The notes below the pieces were generated by a model. The model was not told where the DNA came from and made no database searches. It saw only the letters and a program-made list of their open reading frames with translations. Below are positions 1 through 10,090 of a stretch of 64,000 nucleotides of DNA, piece by piece. Made by a program: the position numbers and the translations under genes. Source of the stretch: Diplolepis rosae (lineage: Eukaryota; Arthropoda; Insecta; Hymenoptera; Diplolepididae); contig JAPYXD010000711.1 in NCBI GenBank assembly GCA_030998225.1, positions 248,001 through 312,000 on the forward strand, read 5' to 3'. How positions within the stretch are numbered: the first letter of the stretch is position 1; every line of letters begins with the position of its first letter.

Positions 1-617
1 GTCTAAGCCACTTTTCGTTCAGTCTCTCACAGTTTTTGCTCTGTACGAGGGCCCTCGGCCCTTCATAAATTCAAATTTAATTTTTTTTAAAGTACCTGCG
101 ATGATGTTAATTTCATGTGTGAAGTCCATTGGTGGTACTCGTTGTTCGTTTTATATGTAAATTAACCATCTAAGTCACTTTTTGTTCGGTCTATTGCAGT
201 TTTTACTCTGTACTAGGGCTCTCCGCTCTAGATAAATTCAATTTTAATCTTTTTTATAGTACCACCAATGATTTCACGTACATTTGTGAATTCCATTTGT
301 GATACACTGTTTTCGTTTTATACGTAAATTAACCGTTTAAGCTACTTTTCGTTCAGTCTCTCACAATTTTTCTCTGTACGAGGGCCCTCCGCCCTTTATA
401 AATTCAAATTTAATTTTTTTTAAAGTACCACCAATGATTTCACGTACATTTGTGAATTCCATTGGTGATACACTGTTTTCGTTTTATACGTAAATTAACC
501 GTTTAAGCTACTTTTCGTTCAGTCTCTCACAATTTTTCTCTGTACGAGGGCCCTCCGCCCTAGATAAAATTAATTTTAATTTTTCTGAAAGTACCTGCGA
601 TGATGTTACTTTCATGT
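1..617. repeat. Satellite-like tandem array, ~167-bp monomer, about 3.7 copies
   Basis: Monomers begin near 1, 168, 335 and 501, each with a variant of gtctaagccacttttcgttc, followed by a cagtctctcac...tttt block, a gagggccctc block, an AT-rich block and taaattaacc at the end. Spacing is 167, 167 and 166 bases. The array is cut by the window start, so true copy number is unknown. Diverged monomer sequence recurs alone at 45,897-46,110, so the family is also dispersed. No coding potential is seen. Confidence 0.85.
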
Positions 618-1245
618 TTTTTTTATTGTTTTTTTTTCCTTATTAACTATTCATATCCATCATTTAAACTTCTTATCTTAATTTTGACGTATAAAAAATA
701 TTTCAAAATTCGTTCGACTAGACGTCTGATACTTCAACCCAATCTTAATTGATTCCCTCAATTCTCGACCAAACAAAAATATTACAGCCTACACCGGCAA
801 TGTTAGCTGAGAACCAATAAAGCTTCATAGCTTTACGTATGTGTAGCCTGCCCGCGAGACTGCGCATCAGACAAGCTTTAACACGTTGATCTCAAGTGAT
901 CTCAAGCTAACTCGCTCTATTCCCGGTGATTTTTCTGAATCTTACTGATGAACGCGGCTTTCAAACTTTCAGAATCAATCTCTAAGATTTTACTGAATCA
1001 ATCTGATTCGTCATATGATTCTGAAAAATGTTTCGACGAGTCACCAATTCTGAATCTATTATAAGTATGAAAAATCATTGATTCTTCCAGTGGGCGGCCC
1101 CTCGGTTCTGGTTGTTATAAGAAAGTTACAGCTTTCACGAGAAAATTGGTAACCAAATTTAATGAAATCTAGGGAGATAAGTACTGAAACGTAGTTAATA
1201 TCATTGTTTTTTAATATTATTTTTTGTGCATGGTGCATTTGTCTG
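618..1245. other. AT-rich non-coding stretch
   Basis: No coding signature found. Around 930-1,060 there are several scattered ttctgaatc / gattcagaa words in both orientations that could form imperfect hairpins. Nothing else is recognisable. Confidence 0.4.
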
Positions 1246-1560
1246 TATGCATGATTCTCAGAGTTCAAAGTAATCTAAGTTTGGAATGAAAGCCTAGTAC
1301 TTTAGGGTGCCTGGAATTGTGATTGATTTGCTGAATCTAGTTTTTAGTTTTTTCGTGATTTCTGTGTGAGCTTCCGTTGTACTGAAAAGAATTACTGATT
1401 CCTTAAGATTTTCTTTAGCCCATTCAAATAAATCCTGTGCAGTCAAGATGTGATTTTTCCTGAGCGTTTCAAGCCAGCTTTTACCAGTAGTATTTTTAAG
1501 TTCCCTCCAAAAATGTACGTCTGGTGACCTATTTGTGAAACAATAAACTATTTTTTATTT
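1246..1560 (-). pseudogene. Uncharacterised ORF fragment, probably from a transposon
   Basis: Reading the reverse strand from about 1,560 down gives some 83 open codons without a methionine start. The protein-like text includes the segments RSPDVHFWREL, SWLETLRK, LTAQDLFEWAKENLKES and RFSKSITIPGTLKY, then a stop at 1,294-1,296 and about 15 further plausible residues in the same frame. Residue usage (Trp, paired Lys/Glu, amphipathic runs) looks protein-like rather than random for AT-rich DNA. I do not recognise the family with certainty; it resembles repeated uncharacterised proteins of insect transposons. It has no start and at least one premature stop, so it is a relic. It lies just upstream of a mariner fragment on the other strand, with no evident functional link. 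Confidence 0.4.
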
Positions 1561-1777
1561 TATTGGCTACTTACTATACAAGACGGCGGCAGTGACACGA
1601 CCTGTAGTCGCGGTGATTGAGATTTTTACGAACGCGTGGGCGAGAGGTTCGCTTTGATCGAGCCCCATATCTCCGATTCTATCAGAAATTATTGTGAAAA
1701 AGTTCAGCTTTCTTGTGATATTAGTTTTTAAAAAATCAAAAGTGCGAAGGTTATCCTGTGTATTTGGTGGGGCCAGG

Positions 1778-2280
1778 TCGGTGTTATTTATTATGAGCTG
1801 TTGAAACCGAACGGTCGACCGTATCGAATGCAATTGATGCGTTTGAGCTGAACACTGCGCGAAAAACGGCCACAATATGAGCAGAGGCACGAAAAAGTGA
1901 TTCTACAGCATGGCAAACCTGGGCCTCACGTTGCCAAACTCTTTAGAACCTACTTGGAAACACTCGAATGGGAAGTCTTACCCCACCCGCCGTGTTCCCC
2001 AGATATCGCACCGTCCGATTATTACTTGCTCCGGTCGATAGCACATGGTCTGACTGATCAGCAGTTCCGCTTATATAAAGATATCGAAAAATGGCTTGAT
2101 TCGTGGATAGCCTAGAAGGTTAACACTTTTACCGTAACAGTATTCGAGCTCTACCAGAAAGATGGGAAAAAGTTGTAGCTAACGTTGGACAATTCTTTCA
2201 ATAATTCATTTGTAACCGTTTTTAGAATAAAGTTGCATTTCCATGAAAAAAACAGCGGGAACTTAGTTGCGTACCTAATA
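1778..2280 (+). pseudogene. Mariner transposase, 5'-truncated C-terminal part
   Basis: Mariner DD34D transposases cut and paste DNA at TA dinucleotides. The reading frame resumes at about 1,778, has a stop near 1,848, then runs to 2,113, with the C-terminal tail continuing in another frame to about 2,204. The second catalytic Asp motif (normally HDNARPH-like) reads HGKPGPH, so that Asp is lost. The third is kept in SPDIAPSDYYL. The 3' end looks like a mariner inverted repeat: GGAACTTAGTTGCGTACCTA, next to a TA near 2,280. The first catalytic Asp and N-terminal DNA-binding domain are missing, so the copy is dead. A reverse-strand ORF at 1,567-1,890 overlaps it and looks spurious. Confidence 0.85.
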
Positions 2281-2289
2281 CTTCTGAAA

Positions 2290-3180
2290 AGGTAAAAACG
2301 CATTGCAAGCTCGGAAAAAGTTGTGTTATGTTTATGGTGAAAAATAATTAACAGAACACCAGTGCCAGAATTGGTTTGATCGTTTTCGTTCCGGAGATTG
2401 TGAGCTCAAAGATGCACCAATTTGGGTTCCGCACAAATTGAACGAAATTCAACTCACCAACGAATCCCCATTTCCGATTCACTGCTGAAACGTAATGAAA
2501 CCGATCCATTTTCAAAGCGTATCATAACGGGCGATGAAGAATGAATTGTTCACGATAACCTCGTGTGAGAAAGATCATGGAGGAAGCGAGATGAGCCTGC
2601 ACAATCAACATCAAAAGCCGATATTCATTAAAAGAACGTTATGCTGAGTGTTTGGTGGGATATCAAGGTATTGTTTATTTTGTGCTACTCCCAAGGAACC
2701 AAAGTATCAATTCAAGTGTCTACTGTCGCCAGCCAATGAAATTGGACAAGAAAGTAAAAAAAAGCGGCCAGAACTGGCAACTCGTAAAGGCGTCATCTTC
2801 CATCAAGATTACGCCAGACCACATACATTTTTGGTCACTCGCAAAAAATTATTGGAGTTAGGCTGGGAAGTGATGCCCCATCCACCATATAGTTCTGACC
2901 TTGCACCATCCAATTATTATTTATTCCGTTCACTTCAGAACCATTTGAATGGAAAAACATTCGAATCAAATGAGGCTGTCAAAAATGAGTTGATTCAGTT
3001 TATTACCTCTAAGAACCAAAATTTCTACGGAAGCGGAATTATGAAACTGACTGAAAAATGGCAACAGTTGATCGAACAAATTGGTCATTACATAATTGAT
3101 TAATGTTTTTTATTTGTATTAATAAACTTACTTCGAAAATCATGAAAAAGAACGAAATTACTTTGTTACCAAACCAATAA
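2290..3180 (+). pseudogene. Second mariner transposase remnant, different lineage
   Basis: The start near 2,350 encodes QCQNWFDRFRSGD, the typical helix-turn-helix linker of mariner. After an internal deletion the catalytic part follows. The first Asp is kept (ITGDEE, with a stop next to it) and the second is kept (HQDYARPH). The third is changed to Asn (SDLAPSNYYLF), which should abolish catalysis. A frameshift near 2,650-2,760 joins two frames; the longest open stretch is 2,648-3,103. The C-terminus IEQIGHYIID and stop are normal. An inverted-repeat-like end follows near 3,150-3,180. It abuts the previous mariner directly, and the two differ in sequence, so they are independent insertions. 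Confidence 0.87.
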
Positions 3181-3859
3181 TTCAATGAATTAATACAGCT
3201 ACAAACCAGGAACAAAAGAGTCAATTTTTTCGGATGGAATTTCAAAAAACACTTTTTTGCGTGCAACATTATTATCATATGCGTAAAAAATTTTCATTTA
3301 TTATTATAATAATTATATTCCCTTGGTATTTATTTAAGAAAGCACAACTTTATATTACTCTGTGAATAAGCACGTTTACTCAGAAAACAGTGTGCTTTGT
3401 TTTACTCGATTTTCAGTTTCAAAATCGCAAATATATTCCTATCTGATACGCGACTAATGATCTCTCGATAGTGTAGGCAGTGCACTGTGGGCCAGCACAC
3501 ACGATTTAGTGGCCAAAAGTCAAAATTTCGTCTGATTTTCATGAAAATTGGTATATGAAAGTTTTTGACGTTGTTGATTTCGAATTTGATGCCACAAGTT
3601 CAAAATTCTAAATCGCGTTCAAATATGGCGGCCAAAATGACGGAATAATTATGTACTCACGTGAAATTTGGCACTAGTGGGTTTTAGATTTTTCTAGTGA
3701 GTTATGCTTGCGCTTATGATTTCTGCTTCGTGAATGAATATCTTATGTAACGTTAAAGGCATAGGGTACCAGTTGTAGTGAGTTACATATATTTGAGCAG
3801 TAGAATCACAAAGTTTTCCAAACTCAAGTGGATTTACCGAAAGCTATGACGACATAGAG
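3181..3859. other. AT-rich stretch with short dispersed-repeat pieces
   Basis: No gene seen. At 3,451-3,500 the text gcgactaatgatctctcgat and the following tgtaggcagtg match a motif in the foldback near 56,010-56,042, so this is a remnant of the same tRNA-related dispersed family. At 3,520-3,650 there is non-coding text of a dispersed-repeat type. Confidence 0.45.
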
Positions 3860-4330
3860 GTTGAAATTGTTTCGAAATTATGAAGTAACTCACAGTCCAG
3901 CTTAAAATGTTTAGCAAGTTCATTTGGATATTCAAAATCTCTTCGAGCTGTATTCCCATTGTTTTTATTACCAGAACCTCCTGGTTTTGGTTCATCCATT
4001 ATCAATCCCAACTTTTTAAGACTTCCCTTTGCGATTCCACAATCCTTCTCGAAGTGTGATTCAAGAAGACCTGCAGAGTTACCTCTGTTTTTTTCTCCAA
4101 GATCAAAATGTTTTCTTTGGACGTTCTACATTGCGACTTAACTTCTTTAATACAATTGTATGACGGTCAAAACTCAGCACTAAAGTTTTTGCTTTCTAAC
4201 CATATATTTGTGTACACAGATTTAGTTAGGGAATCATCCAGAAGGAAAGTTAGAGCTTCTTCGGCAGTCTTTTTTTAATTAGAATTGTCGGTGCCTCCAA
4301 CAATTTTCTAACTTTTCTCGATTATTAATC
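3860..4330 (-). pseudogene. Uncharacterised ORF relic on the reverse strand
   Basis: Reading the reverse strand from about 4,320 gives KKTAEEALTFLLDDSLTK and VYTNIWLESKNFSAEF, a stop, then SYNCIKEVKSQCR. After a frame change it gives LESHFEKDCGIAKGSLKKLG and DEPKPGGSGNKNNGNTARR, ending near 3,860. The order and composition fit one decayed protein of more than 130 residues with two frame changes. I do not know the family; the glycine-rich linker followed by NTARR is its most distinctive element. It looks like a gene of a repetitive element rather than a host gene because of its decay and surroundings. Confidence 0.35.
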
Positions 4331-5310
4331 TTTCTAAAACTTCTAAAACTAAAAAGAACAATTTTTTTTTCTCTATTTTAAATACGACATTCGATAAGGA
4401 AGGTATTTCTGCACAAATTGCCCGTAAAGCAGGCAGGTGTGTTACCTGCGCAACGCTTGATCATATGTGGAAGTCACAGCTGTCACATACTTGCGCGAGA
4501 TAAAATATACGCTCAGTTAAAAGTGATCTGTAGTTTTTGTTCAAGTGCTTTTTTTTTACTATTTCCATATGGAGGGTGTTCCTACAGGTTTGTATGATAA
4601 GTTTTCCCTGCTATCAGTCCGTTAGTAATGCGTGAAATATATTTCAAGTAATCTGTAGTGCCTCGTGGTCGCAATTTCCTATTTGAACAACAATTTTTCG
4701 AAAAAAATCTCAAAAGTTATGTTTTCGCTAGATTTCGTGTCGATTTAAAATTACATATGAAGATTAAGGTGTTATAACTAGAAAAATCAAAGAAACAGCT
4801 GCTACTTTCTGCTATTCTCGTTTGAATCCATATTTTTGTGTGGTCCAGCGGACTAGTTGGTGCGAGGTGAGCGAGCCGGTTTTCGCCAGGCTCGGCCCGG
4901 ACCCATGTCGCGGTCACGTAGAATACCTGTTGTCCATACTTTAATAATAATCCGAATCTATATGTATAATGGGTGACCTATTAGATATTTGATTTCTCAA
5001 ATTTAAATAATTGACGCAACATTGTACTTCTGGTGCATATATATGATACACAAATAATTACAGAAATGTACGACGGAATGTTTATCCACTCATCACAGGT
5101 GTTGACAATATTCAGCCCAGAAAGAACAGAATAAAGGCAATCAGTTGTCTTTTTAAGCAAAAGTTCAAGCAAAGCCTTAGTTTTTGGATATCTTGCAGTA
5201 GCTATATCGATATAATTTTTATTGAAGCTCATTGATACATTACCAATCATTAGCCTGTTTTTAGATAATTTTCGTACATCATAAACATTAATAATTTCAA
5301 GCGATACTCA
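4331..5310. other. Stretch without recognised gene
   Basis: A GC-rich island at 4,850-4,920 (gagcgagccggttttcgcc) stands out from AT-rich surroundings and may be a SINE or LINE fragment, but I cannot assign it. A reverse-strand open stretch at 4,981-5,250 (89 codons) has no recognisable motif. Confidence 0.3.
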
Positions 5311-5317
5311 ATTGCGA

Positions 5318-5836
5318 TATCATCTGATGCAGAAAATGTGGGTGCTTATGAAAAGCATGATGGCTGCCGTTCAGAGAGCCAGACGTCATTGAGGATGCCA
5401 AGAATGCGCTTCCGAAGATGGAAGCGATTATTGATCGCTTGGATGTGGCGAATAGGGACGAAAACGAAGCCAGAATTGAGCTGTCTTCCTTTGAAGCCTC
5501 AGCTGGAGGCACGGGCAGCAAAAGCCAGTCCTAAAGCACCCCTTTGGCACCATCGGAGGGTGCCAAACTGGCAAAAAAAAAGAAGCAAGGTACGGTTGCA
5601 GAAAAACCGGCCTCAGAAGAATGGACCGTCGTCGGGAATGGGGAAAAGAAAAAAAATATATATATACCCCAGGAGAGTATCCAAGAGGGGAAGAGGGAAG
5701 ACGCAAGAAATACTTACTCTGCCAGTCCCCATGCCCACAAAAATGAAGTCAGCAAAACGGCGGCCTCGGCCCGAGGCGATCACGCTCAGATCTGCGGAGA
5801 GTAAAACTTACGCAGAACAGCAACCGCCATGTGGCC
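5318..5836 (+). pseudogene. R1-clade LINE, Gag-like ORF1 fragment
   Basis: This is the decayed first ORF of an R1-type non-LTR retrotransposon, whose product binds element RNA. The text is GC-richer than its neighbours. The order of signatures matches the second copy at 14.96-15.45 kb: a gatgcagaa...gatggctgccgt start, a basic KKK-rich region, and RRPRPEAITLRSAESKTYAE just before the break. Several frames must be joined, so it is a pseudogene. The CCHC zinc-knuckle part is absent: right after AESKTYAE the sequence passes into RT-like ORF2 text, implying an internal deletion. Confidence 0.7.
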
Positions 5837-5837
5837 C

Positions 5838-6412
5838 TTAAAAGAGCTGAGTACCTGGTGGCGAAGCGAGTCTTTGGTCGGGTCATCAAGGCCAGTAAGT
5901 GCCGATGCTGGAACAGACTGAGTGATGATCTGAACAACGATCCGCGGGGTATAAAATCGTCATGCGGAAACTCGGAGCTTTAGAACGCCCTGATAGAGGC
6001 AGAAACAATGGAGAAAATCATCGATGCTCTGTACCCCACTCATCCAAAACGGTCTGAGGACCCATGGACACTGGAGGAACTAGAGGCTCCAGCATTTATA
6101 GTGGTGGAGCTTAGAAGGGTGGTAGTCTTATTGAAGAACAAGAAGGCTCCGGGTCCGGTTGGACTTCCGGCTGGAGCACTGAAGGCAGAAGCGAGGAGCC
6201 ATCCGAAGCTCTTGCTTAGCATGTACAACTCTTCCCTTAGGGCGGGTCTATTTCACTCCCGTTGGAAGGAGGCGAGGCTTGTGCTGATAAGCATGGGCAA
6301 AGGACCAGCAAATGCGTCGATCTCATTTTTGCAAGTTCTAAAGAGCATTCATTCAGTGGAGGTATACTTCCGAAGATTCAGGTTAAGAGTAATATGCAAG
6401 AAAGGGAATTGA
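5838..6412 (+). pseudogene. R1-clade LINE, N-terminal reverse transcriptase fragment
   Basis: Translation near 5,840-5,940 gives a KRAEYLVAKRVFGRVIKASK segment typical of the spacer between endonuclease and RT. The open stretch 6,008-6,412 gives ALYPTHP, LKNKKAPGPVGLPAGALK and SMYNSSLRAGLFHSRWKEAR, the first conserved blocks of R1-type RT (the KAPGPDG-like motif). Similarity ends near 6,330. The YADD catalytic block and the rest of ORF2 are missing. It follows directly on the ORF1 fragment, so endonuclease and zinc-knuckle sequence are deleted. Confidence 0.8.
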
Positions 6413-6988
6413 ATTGAGCTAAACCCAAAAAATCAAGGTTCTTAGGCCTAGACCTCCAAGATCGTAACTCCCAAAAGGGCAAAATAGGCAGTGGAGTCAT
6501 TCAAACCATTTCAATTACAGTGTACTGAATAAATGCCACAAAATTAACATTTTAAATGTTGTTATCAAGATTTTTCATTGAAATTGAAATAATAAACTCA
6601 GCAATCTAAATCAATAATTTCATTTCCTGGATGTAGAAAATAGAAAAAGACAAGATGTCAAATTTTCGCGTATACGCGTGACTAATATTACAAATTCTAA
6701 CTTGCATATCATGGCTGAAAAAATCGTACAAAGACAATCTAAAATAGATTTTAAAGCTGAAGACAAGAATGACATGACACTTTAGAAATAAAAAATATAA
6801 TGGTAAAAATTACAAAATAAAAAATTGTCATTTTGGCAAAATTTCTGAATTTGCGGCATTCATTTAGTTTACTGTGATGTAATTGGAATGTGATCCAATT
6901 CGCACACTGTTCGATTCATGCGACCCGCCAGAGGAGCTCAAAATCGTTGACCCCCCTATTACTTTAGCACTCTAGGAATACTTTAGTT
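6413..6988. other. AT-rich non-coding stretch
   Basis: No gene seen. The segment at about 6,590-6,680 resembles 32,510-32,600 (both have an ataattt(c/t)atttcc...gtag(a/g)aaat core), suggesting a low-copy dispersed repeat. Confidence 0.35.
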
Positions 6989-6989
6989 A

Positions 6990-7128
6990 TGTATATACAG
7001 ACTGGCCACGAACGGGTTGCAGAATACTCTATGATATGGAAAAGGAAAATCTTATGTGAAGGTTTATTGCTGTCATGCTCGTACTCATAACCCTATTCTG
7101 CACCCCATTCCTGGCTACTCTGTATGTA
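6990..7128. repeat. Short foldback MITE, ~138 bp
   Basis: Left end gtatatacagactggccac continues to gggttgcagaata. The right end is the imperfect reverse complement, tattctgcaccccattcct then ggctactctgtatgtat. Arms are about 38 bases with a 60-base centre. It has no coding capacity and looks like a non-autonomous DNA transposon. Confidence 0.6.
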
Positions 7129-8282
7129 TAAATATTTACCAATAAAAATTTGTTTTTGTCTGATTCGAAAAATAAGGTTTGAAAAAAACACGTGTAAAGT
7201 TTCTATCAGTACTTATTCATAGGAATTTTTTATTTGTCTCTAGTCTCCGACATCTGGATCATAAAACTGAAATTTTAACCTTATTTTTGAGATACTAAAA
7301 TATCATTCAAGAAGAAAAAATTATTATTATTTATTTAAATTTGTTCCATCTACCGTAATGTTATTTATGCGTATGCAGTCATAAGAAGCAACTTTAACAC
7401 TTCAAAATTAGCGCTTTTGCAACTGACTGATGAATTGCCATTGGCTGTCACTTTGAAATCACAATTTGCGGTTTTCAATTTTTGACGCGTTTAATAATGT
7501 AAAAAAATTTTGTTACCTTAAAATATTTTTGGAAAAAACATAAAAATGATTTTATGGACATTAAATGTTTTTTTATATGACTCTCTTATGAAAAATAGTA
7601 ATTGTACGTTATTTGGTGAAGCATCAATAATTTCAGCAAAACACTGGAAGCGTGATCAAATAAGGATAAGCGTGACATAAATTACGTGGAACAACGCGGT
7701 GGTGTTGAGTGATCCCGTTTCGAAAATTGTCCTTTTTTTCTTTGACACTTAATATTGCTTTCTCCTCTTCCCTTTCTCTGCCGTCAGCATTGACGTAATC
7801 TCTGGGGTTGTTCAAACATTTCTGACGCTTTTCGCTGGTTTCATTTATATCCTGTCCTGCTTGGTACTTAACGTAAGTACATCAGGCTTGTAAAAAAAAA
7901 AAACAAGACACCACGCTCATCCACAACCCATGCCTTTGGCCTCCAACTGTCCGCTTGAGCACCTACGCGGTTCTCGGGACAATGTTATTTTACGGTGTGG
8001 TGCACTTGAGCCTCTTTTATCCGGATCCGTAATATAGCGACTCAGGACCACTGCAGCCTGTGTATATCGTTTAATCTGATCAAACGCAGATTACTTCGTT
8101 CCACGATCACGAACGATACCGTGATCTAGTGTGAGACATTGCACAAAGCGAGATACAAAAAATTAATGATTCGCCTTGTAACTGAAATTTTTTCTGAAAC
8201 GCCTTTATAAAATATTTCACGTGAAATGAAATTTCAAATAGGAACCTCTGTTTTTATTGCAGATTTAAATTCTCCATTACAA
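7129..8282. other. Stretch without recognised gene
   Basis: Contains a short reverse-strand open stretch (7,633-7,815) that looks non-genic. The part 7,890-8,130 is GC-richer and begins with a run of 12 A near 7,892, perhaps a retroposed end, but I cannot identify it. Confidence 0.3.
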
Positions 8283-8440
8283 AATATACTGAGTAATTTT
8301 TTTTAGAGAAACTCCTATAGATTATAGAAATTTTTCGTTATTTATCAAGCAAATCGTAATAAGTTTTCACATAGCCCCAGGAACGATCAATAGAACAATT
8401 TCAGAATTGAATGTAAGAATAGGATATCTTCCTATTCGAG
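8283..8440. repeat. Dispersed repeat shared with the loop of the 37-40 kb foldback
   Basis: The text from atactgagtaatttt through agagaaactcctatag, aagttttcacatagcc and gaacaatttcagaatt matches 38,735-38,880 in the same order with substitutions. The end resembles the TACACTGAGAAA terminus of the MITE at 14,535, suggesting a common MITE group. Confidence 0.6.
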
Positions 8441-8988
8441 ATTATCTGGAAAATTTTCAGTAACGATCTGACCATTAACTACGCCATTACCTTCTTCGAA
8501 AATCTGATTTTGAGAACATCAGTTGCATCGATACTCTAGTTAACACTTACTCACTATCAAGTTCACCGAAGTTCCCGTTCATCAATAAAAACTGCAGTTA
8601 GAAGTACGGTGGTAATATTTGAAGAGAAGTTATTTTGCATTATCGGTGGCTCCAGTTTAATGTCCTTGACTCAATACTTGGATTTATTTGAATTCAGATT
8701 TTTCAAGGAGTGTTTTTGCCAAAATAAAATTTATATTTTCTGGGAAATTAAAAATTTATTCTTAGCACACGAGGATCCTCTCTATAATTAGATATTAACA
8801 AATATTTAAGATAACAAAATATTATTTGTGGCGAAATATAAAAATTTATCATTAATAATTTTAATTTTGACTAAGATTTTTTTCAGGATATAACTTCTCA
8901 CAGTGCATTATTCGTTCCAATCAGCTTATATTAAACAGCGACAAGCGAATTTCTACTTGAAAAAACATAAATTTTGTGAATACTCAAA
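8441..8988. other. AT-rich non-coding stretch
   Basis: No coding or RNA gene signature. One 60-codon open stretch (8,609-8,791) has no recognisable motif. Confidence 0.3.
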
Positions 8989-8992
8989 AATA

Positions 8993-9682
8993 CAAGCGGC
9001 GCTATTTATATTTTGAGCATTGGTAACACTGAGTGTTCTCAGGTGCCATCTTAAATTTGCACTGGAAAGTTTGATATTTTTTATCATAACCACCTTAAGA
9101 ACGTCTTGGCATTCGCACGTTATTTGTGTTGTTCACATTACTTAAAAATTGTGTCTCAGCAAGAAAATGGAATTAACTCGTAAAAATTTTCGTACGACAT
9201 TTTATTACGACTTTCGATGTAGATTATCAAGACAAGCATGCATCGATATACTTATTTTTGTTTGTGGCAATGAAGCGCCATCCTATGCCTATGCTCACCG
9301 ACGAATTTCGTAAAGATCGTCCAAAATTAGTTGTTGGGACAGAAAACATTAATGCTGTGCAAAAACTGATAATGCAAAATCGCCATGTGACATACTGTGA
9401 GATTGAGGCAACCCTAGGCATTAGTTCCAGCAGCATATATGAAACATTGCATGAACATTTTAGCCGTGAAGAAGATTTGATCTTTTTGGATCCCACATAA
9501 TTTGACCAAAGCTCAAAAAGATGCATAAGTCGATTGGTGCAAACAAATGCTCAAGAAATGCTCGAACTCATAAAAAAGTGTATAGATCATAAAGGAGAAT
9601 ACGTTAAAAAACAATAAAGCCATTTTTGATGACAAATTACGGTTTTTCATTATTATACTCGAAATATAAATAGTGCTCCTCG
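8993..9682 (+). mobile_element. Mariner deletion derivative with both terminal repeats
   Basis: Both ends survive: left caagcggcgctatttatatt and, on the reverse strand, right cgaggagcactatttatatt, each flanked by TA. Inside, an ATG at about 9,167 opens MELTRKNFRTTFYYDF and CIDILIF, the mariner N-terminal helix-turn-helix. After a frame change 9,258-9,500 gives TDEFRKDRPK, NAVQKL and RHVTYCEIEATLGISSSSI. The catalytic core is missing: near 9,550 the text jumps to the transposase C-terminus KKCIDHKGEYVKKQ and a stop near 9,617. An element of about 690 bp with intact ends and no catalytic domain could only move by borrowing transposase. Confidence 0.85.
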
Positions 9683-9925
9683 TATGAAATACGTTTATTG
9701 ACATATGAATAGGTTGTAAAGCAAACACCATGGCAAAATGGTAATAAAAGATGAAAAATCCGAATTAATTGTACAATATTTACCTTAGGCTGAAAATTAA
9801 TTGAGTTCTGAATGAGTCAGGTTGGGTCGAGTTGTCCTTCTTGTTGATATTACGAGATAAATCTTAAATAGGTTGTAGAATATTGTGGTTCAATCGGTTT
9901 CAGTCACTGATTCACTGAATCCAGA
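9683..9925. other. Non-coding stretch between mariner and LTR remnant
   Basis: Nothing recognisable. Confidence 0.3.
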
Positions 9926-9929
9926 TGTT

Positions 9930-10090
9930 TTTCGCGGGTAAAAATCTGTTACAGCCGGACTGACTTTTGTTGGACCTTTCGCTCTTTATAGGATTTTGAA
10001 AGGTCAACTGTGACGAGCTACATGCTCTGACGAGGTATCATAACGACACATTACTATATCGTTATGATCATTTTATTGACAAATTTTTTG
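9930..10090 (-). mobile_element. Promoter-containing LTR remnant related to the 57-kb Gypsy copy
   Basis: Read on the reverse strand this matches the middle of the LTR at 57,174: motifs gtgtcgttatgatacc, catgtagctcgtcac, ttgacctttcaaaatcc, TATAAAG, cgaaaggtcc and the start-site motif TCAGT occur in the same order and spacing (compare 57,325-57,535). The TATA box is at 9,984-9,990 and the TCAGT at 9,959-9,963. The LTR ends are not seen, so it is a fragment, and it points toward lower coordinates. Confidence 0.65.

Noticed and set aside
1567..1890. 107-codon reverse-strand ORF
   Set aside because: Its lower-coordinate neighbour has no motif and its other end is antisense to recognisable mariner transposase text.
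4717..4917. 66-codon reverse ORF over a GC-rich patch
   Set aside because: No motif; composition reflects the GC island, which may be a repeat fragment.
4981..5250. 89-codon reverse ORF
   Set aside because: Open but without recognisable domain, start context or neighbours; left unassigned rather than called a gene.
7633..7815. Small charged ORF near 7.7 kb
   Set aside because: Sixty codons with no motif; the underlying DNA looks like a degenerate dispersed repeat.
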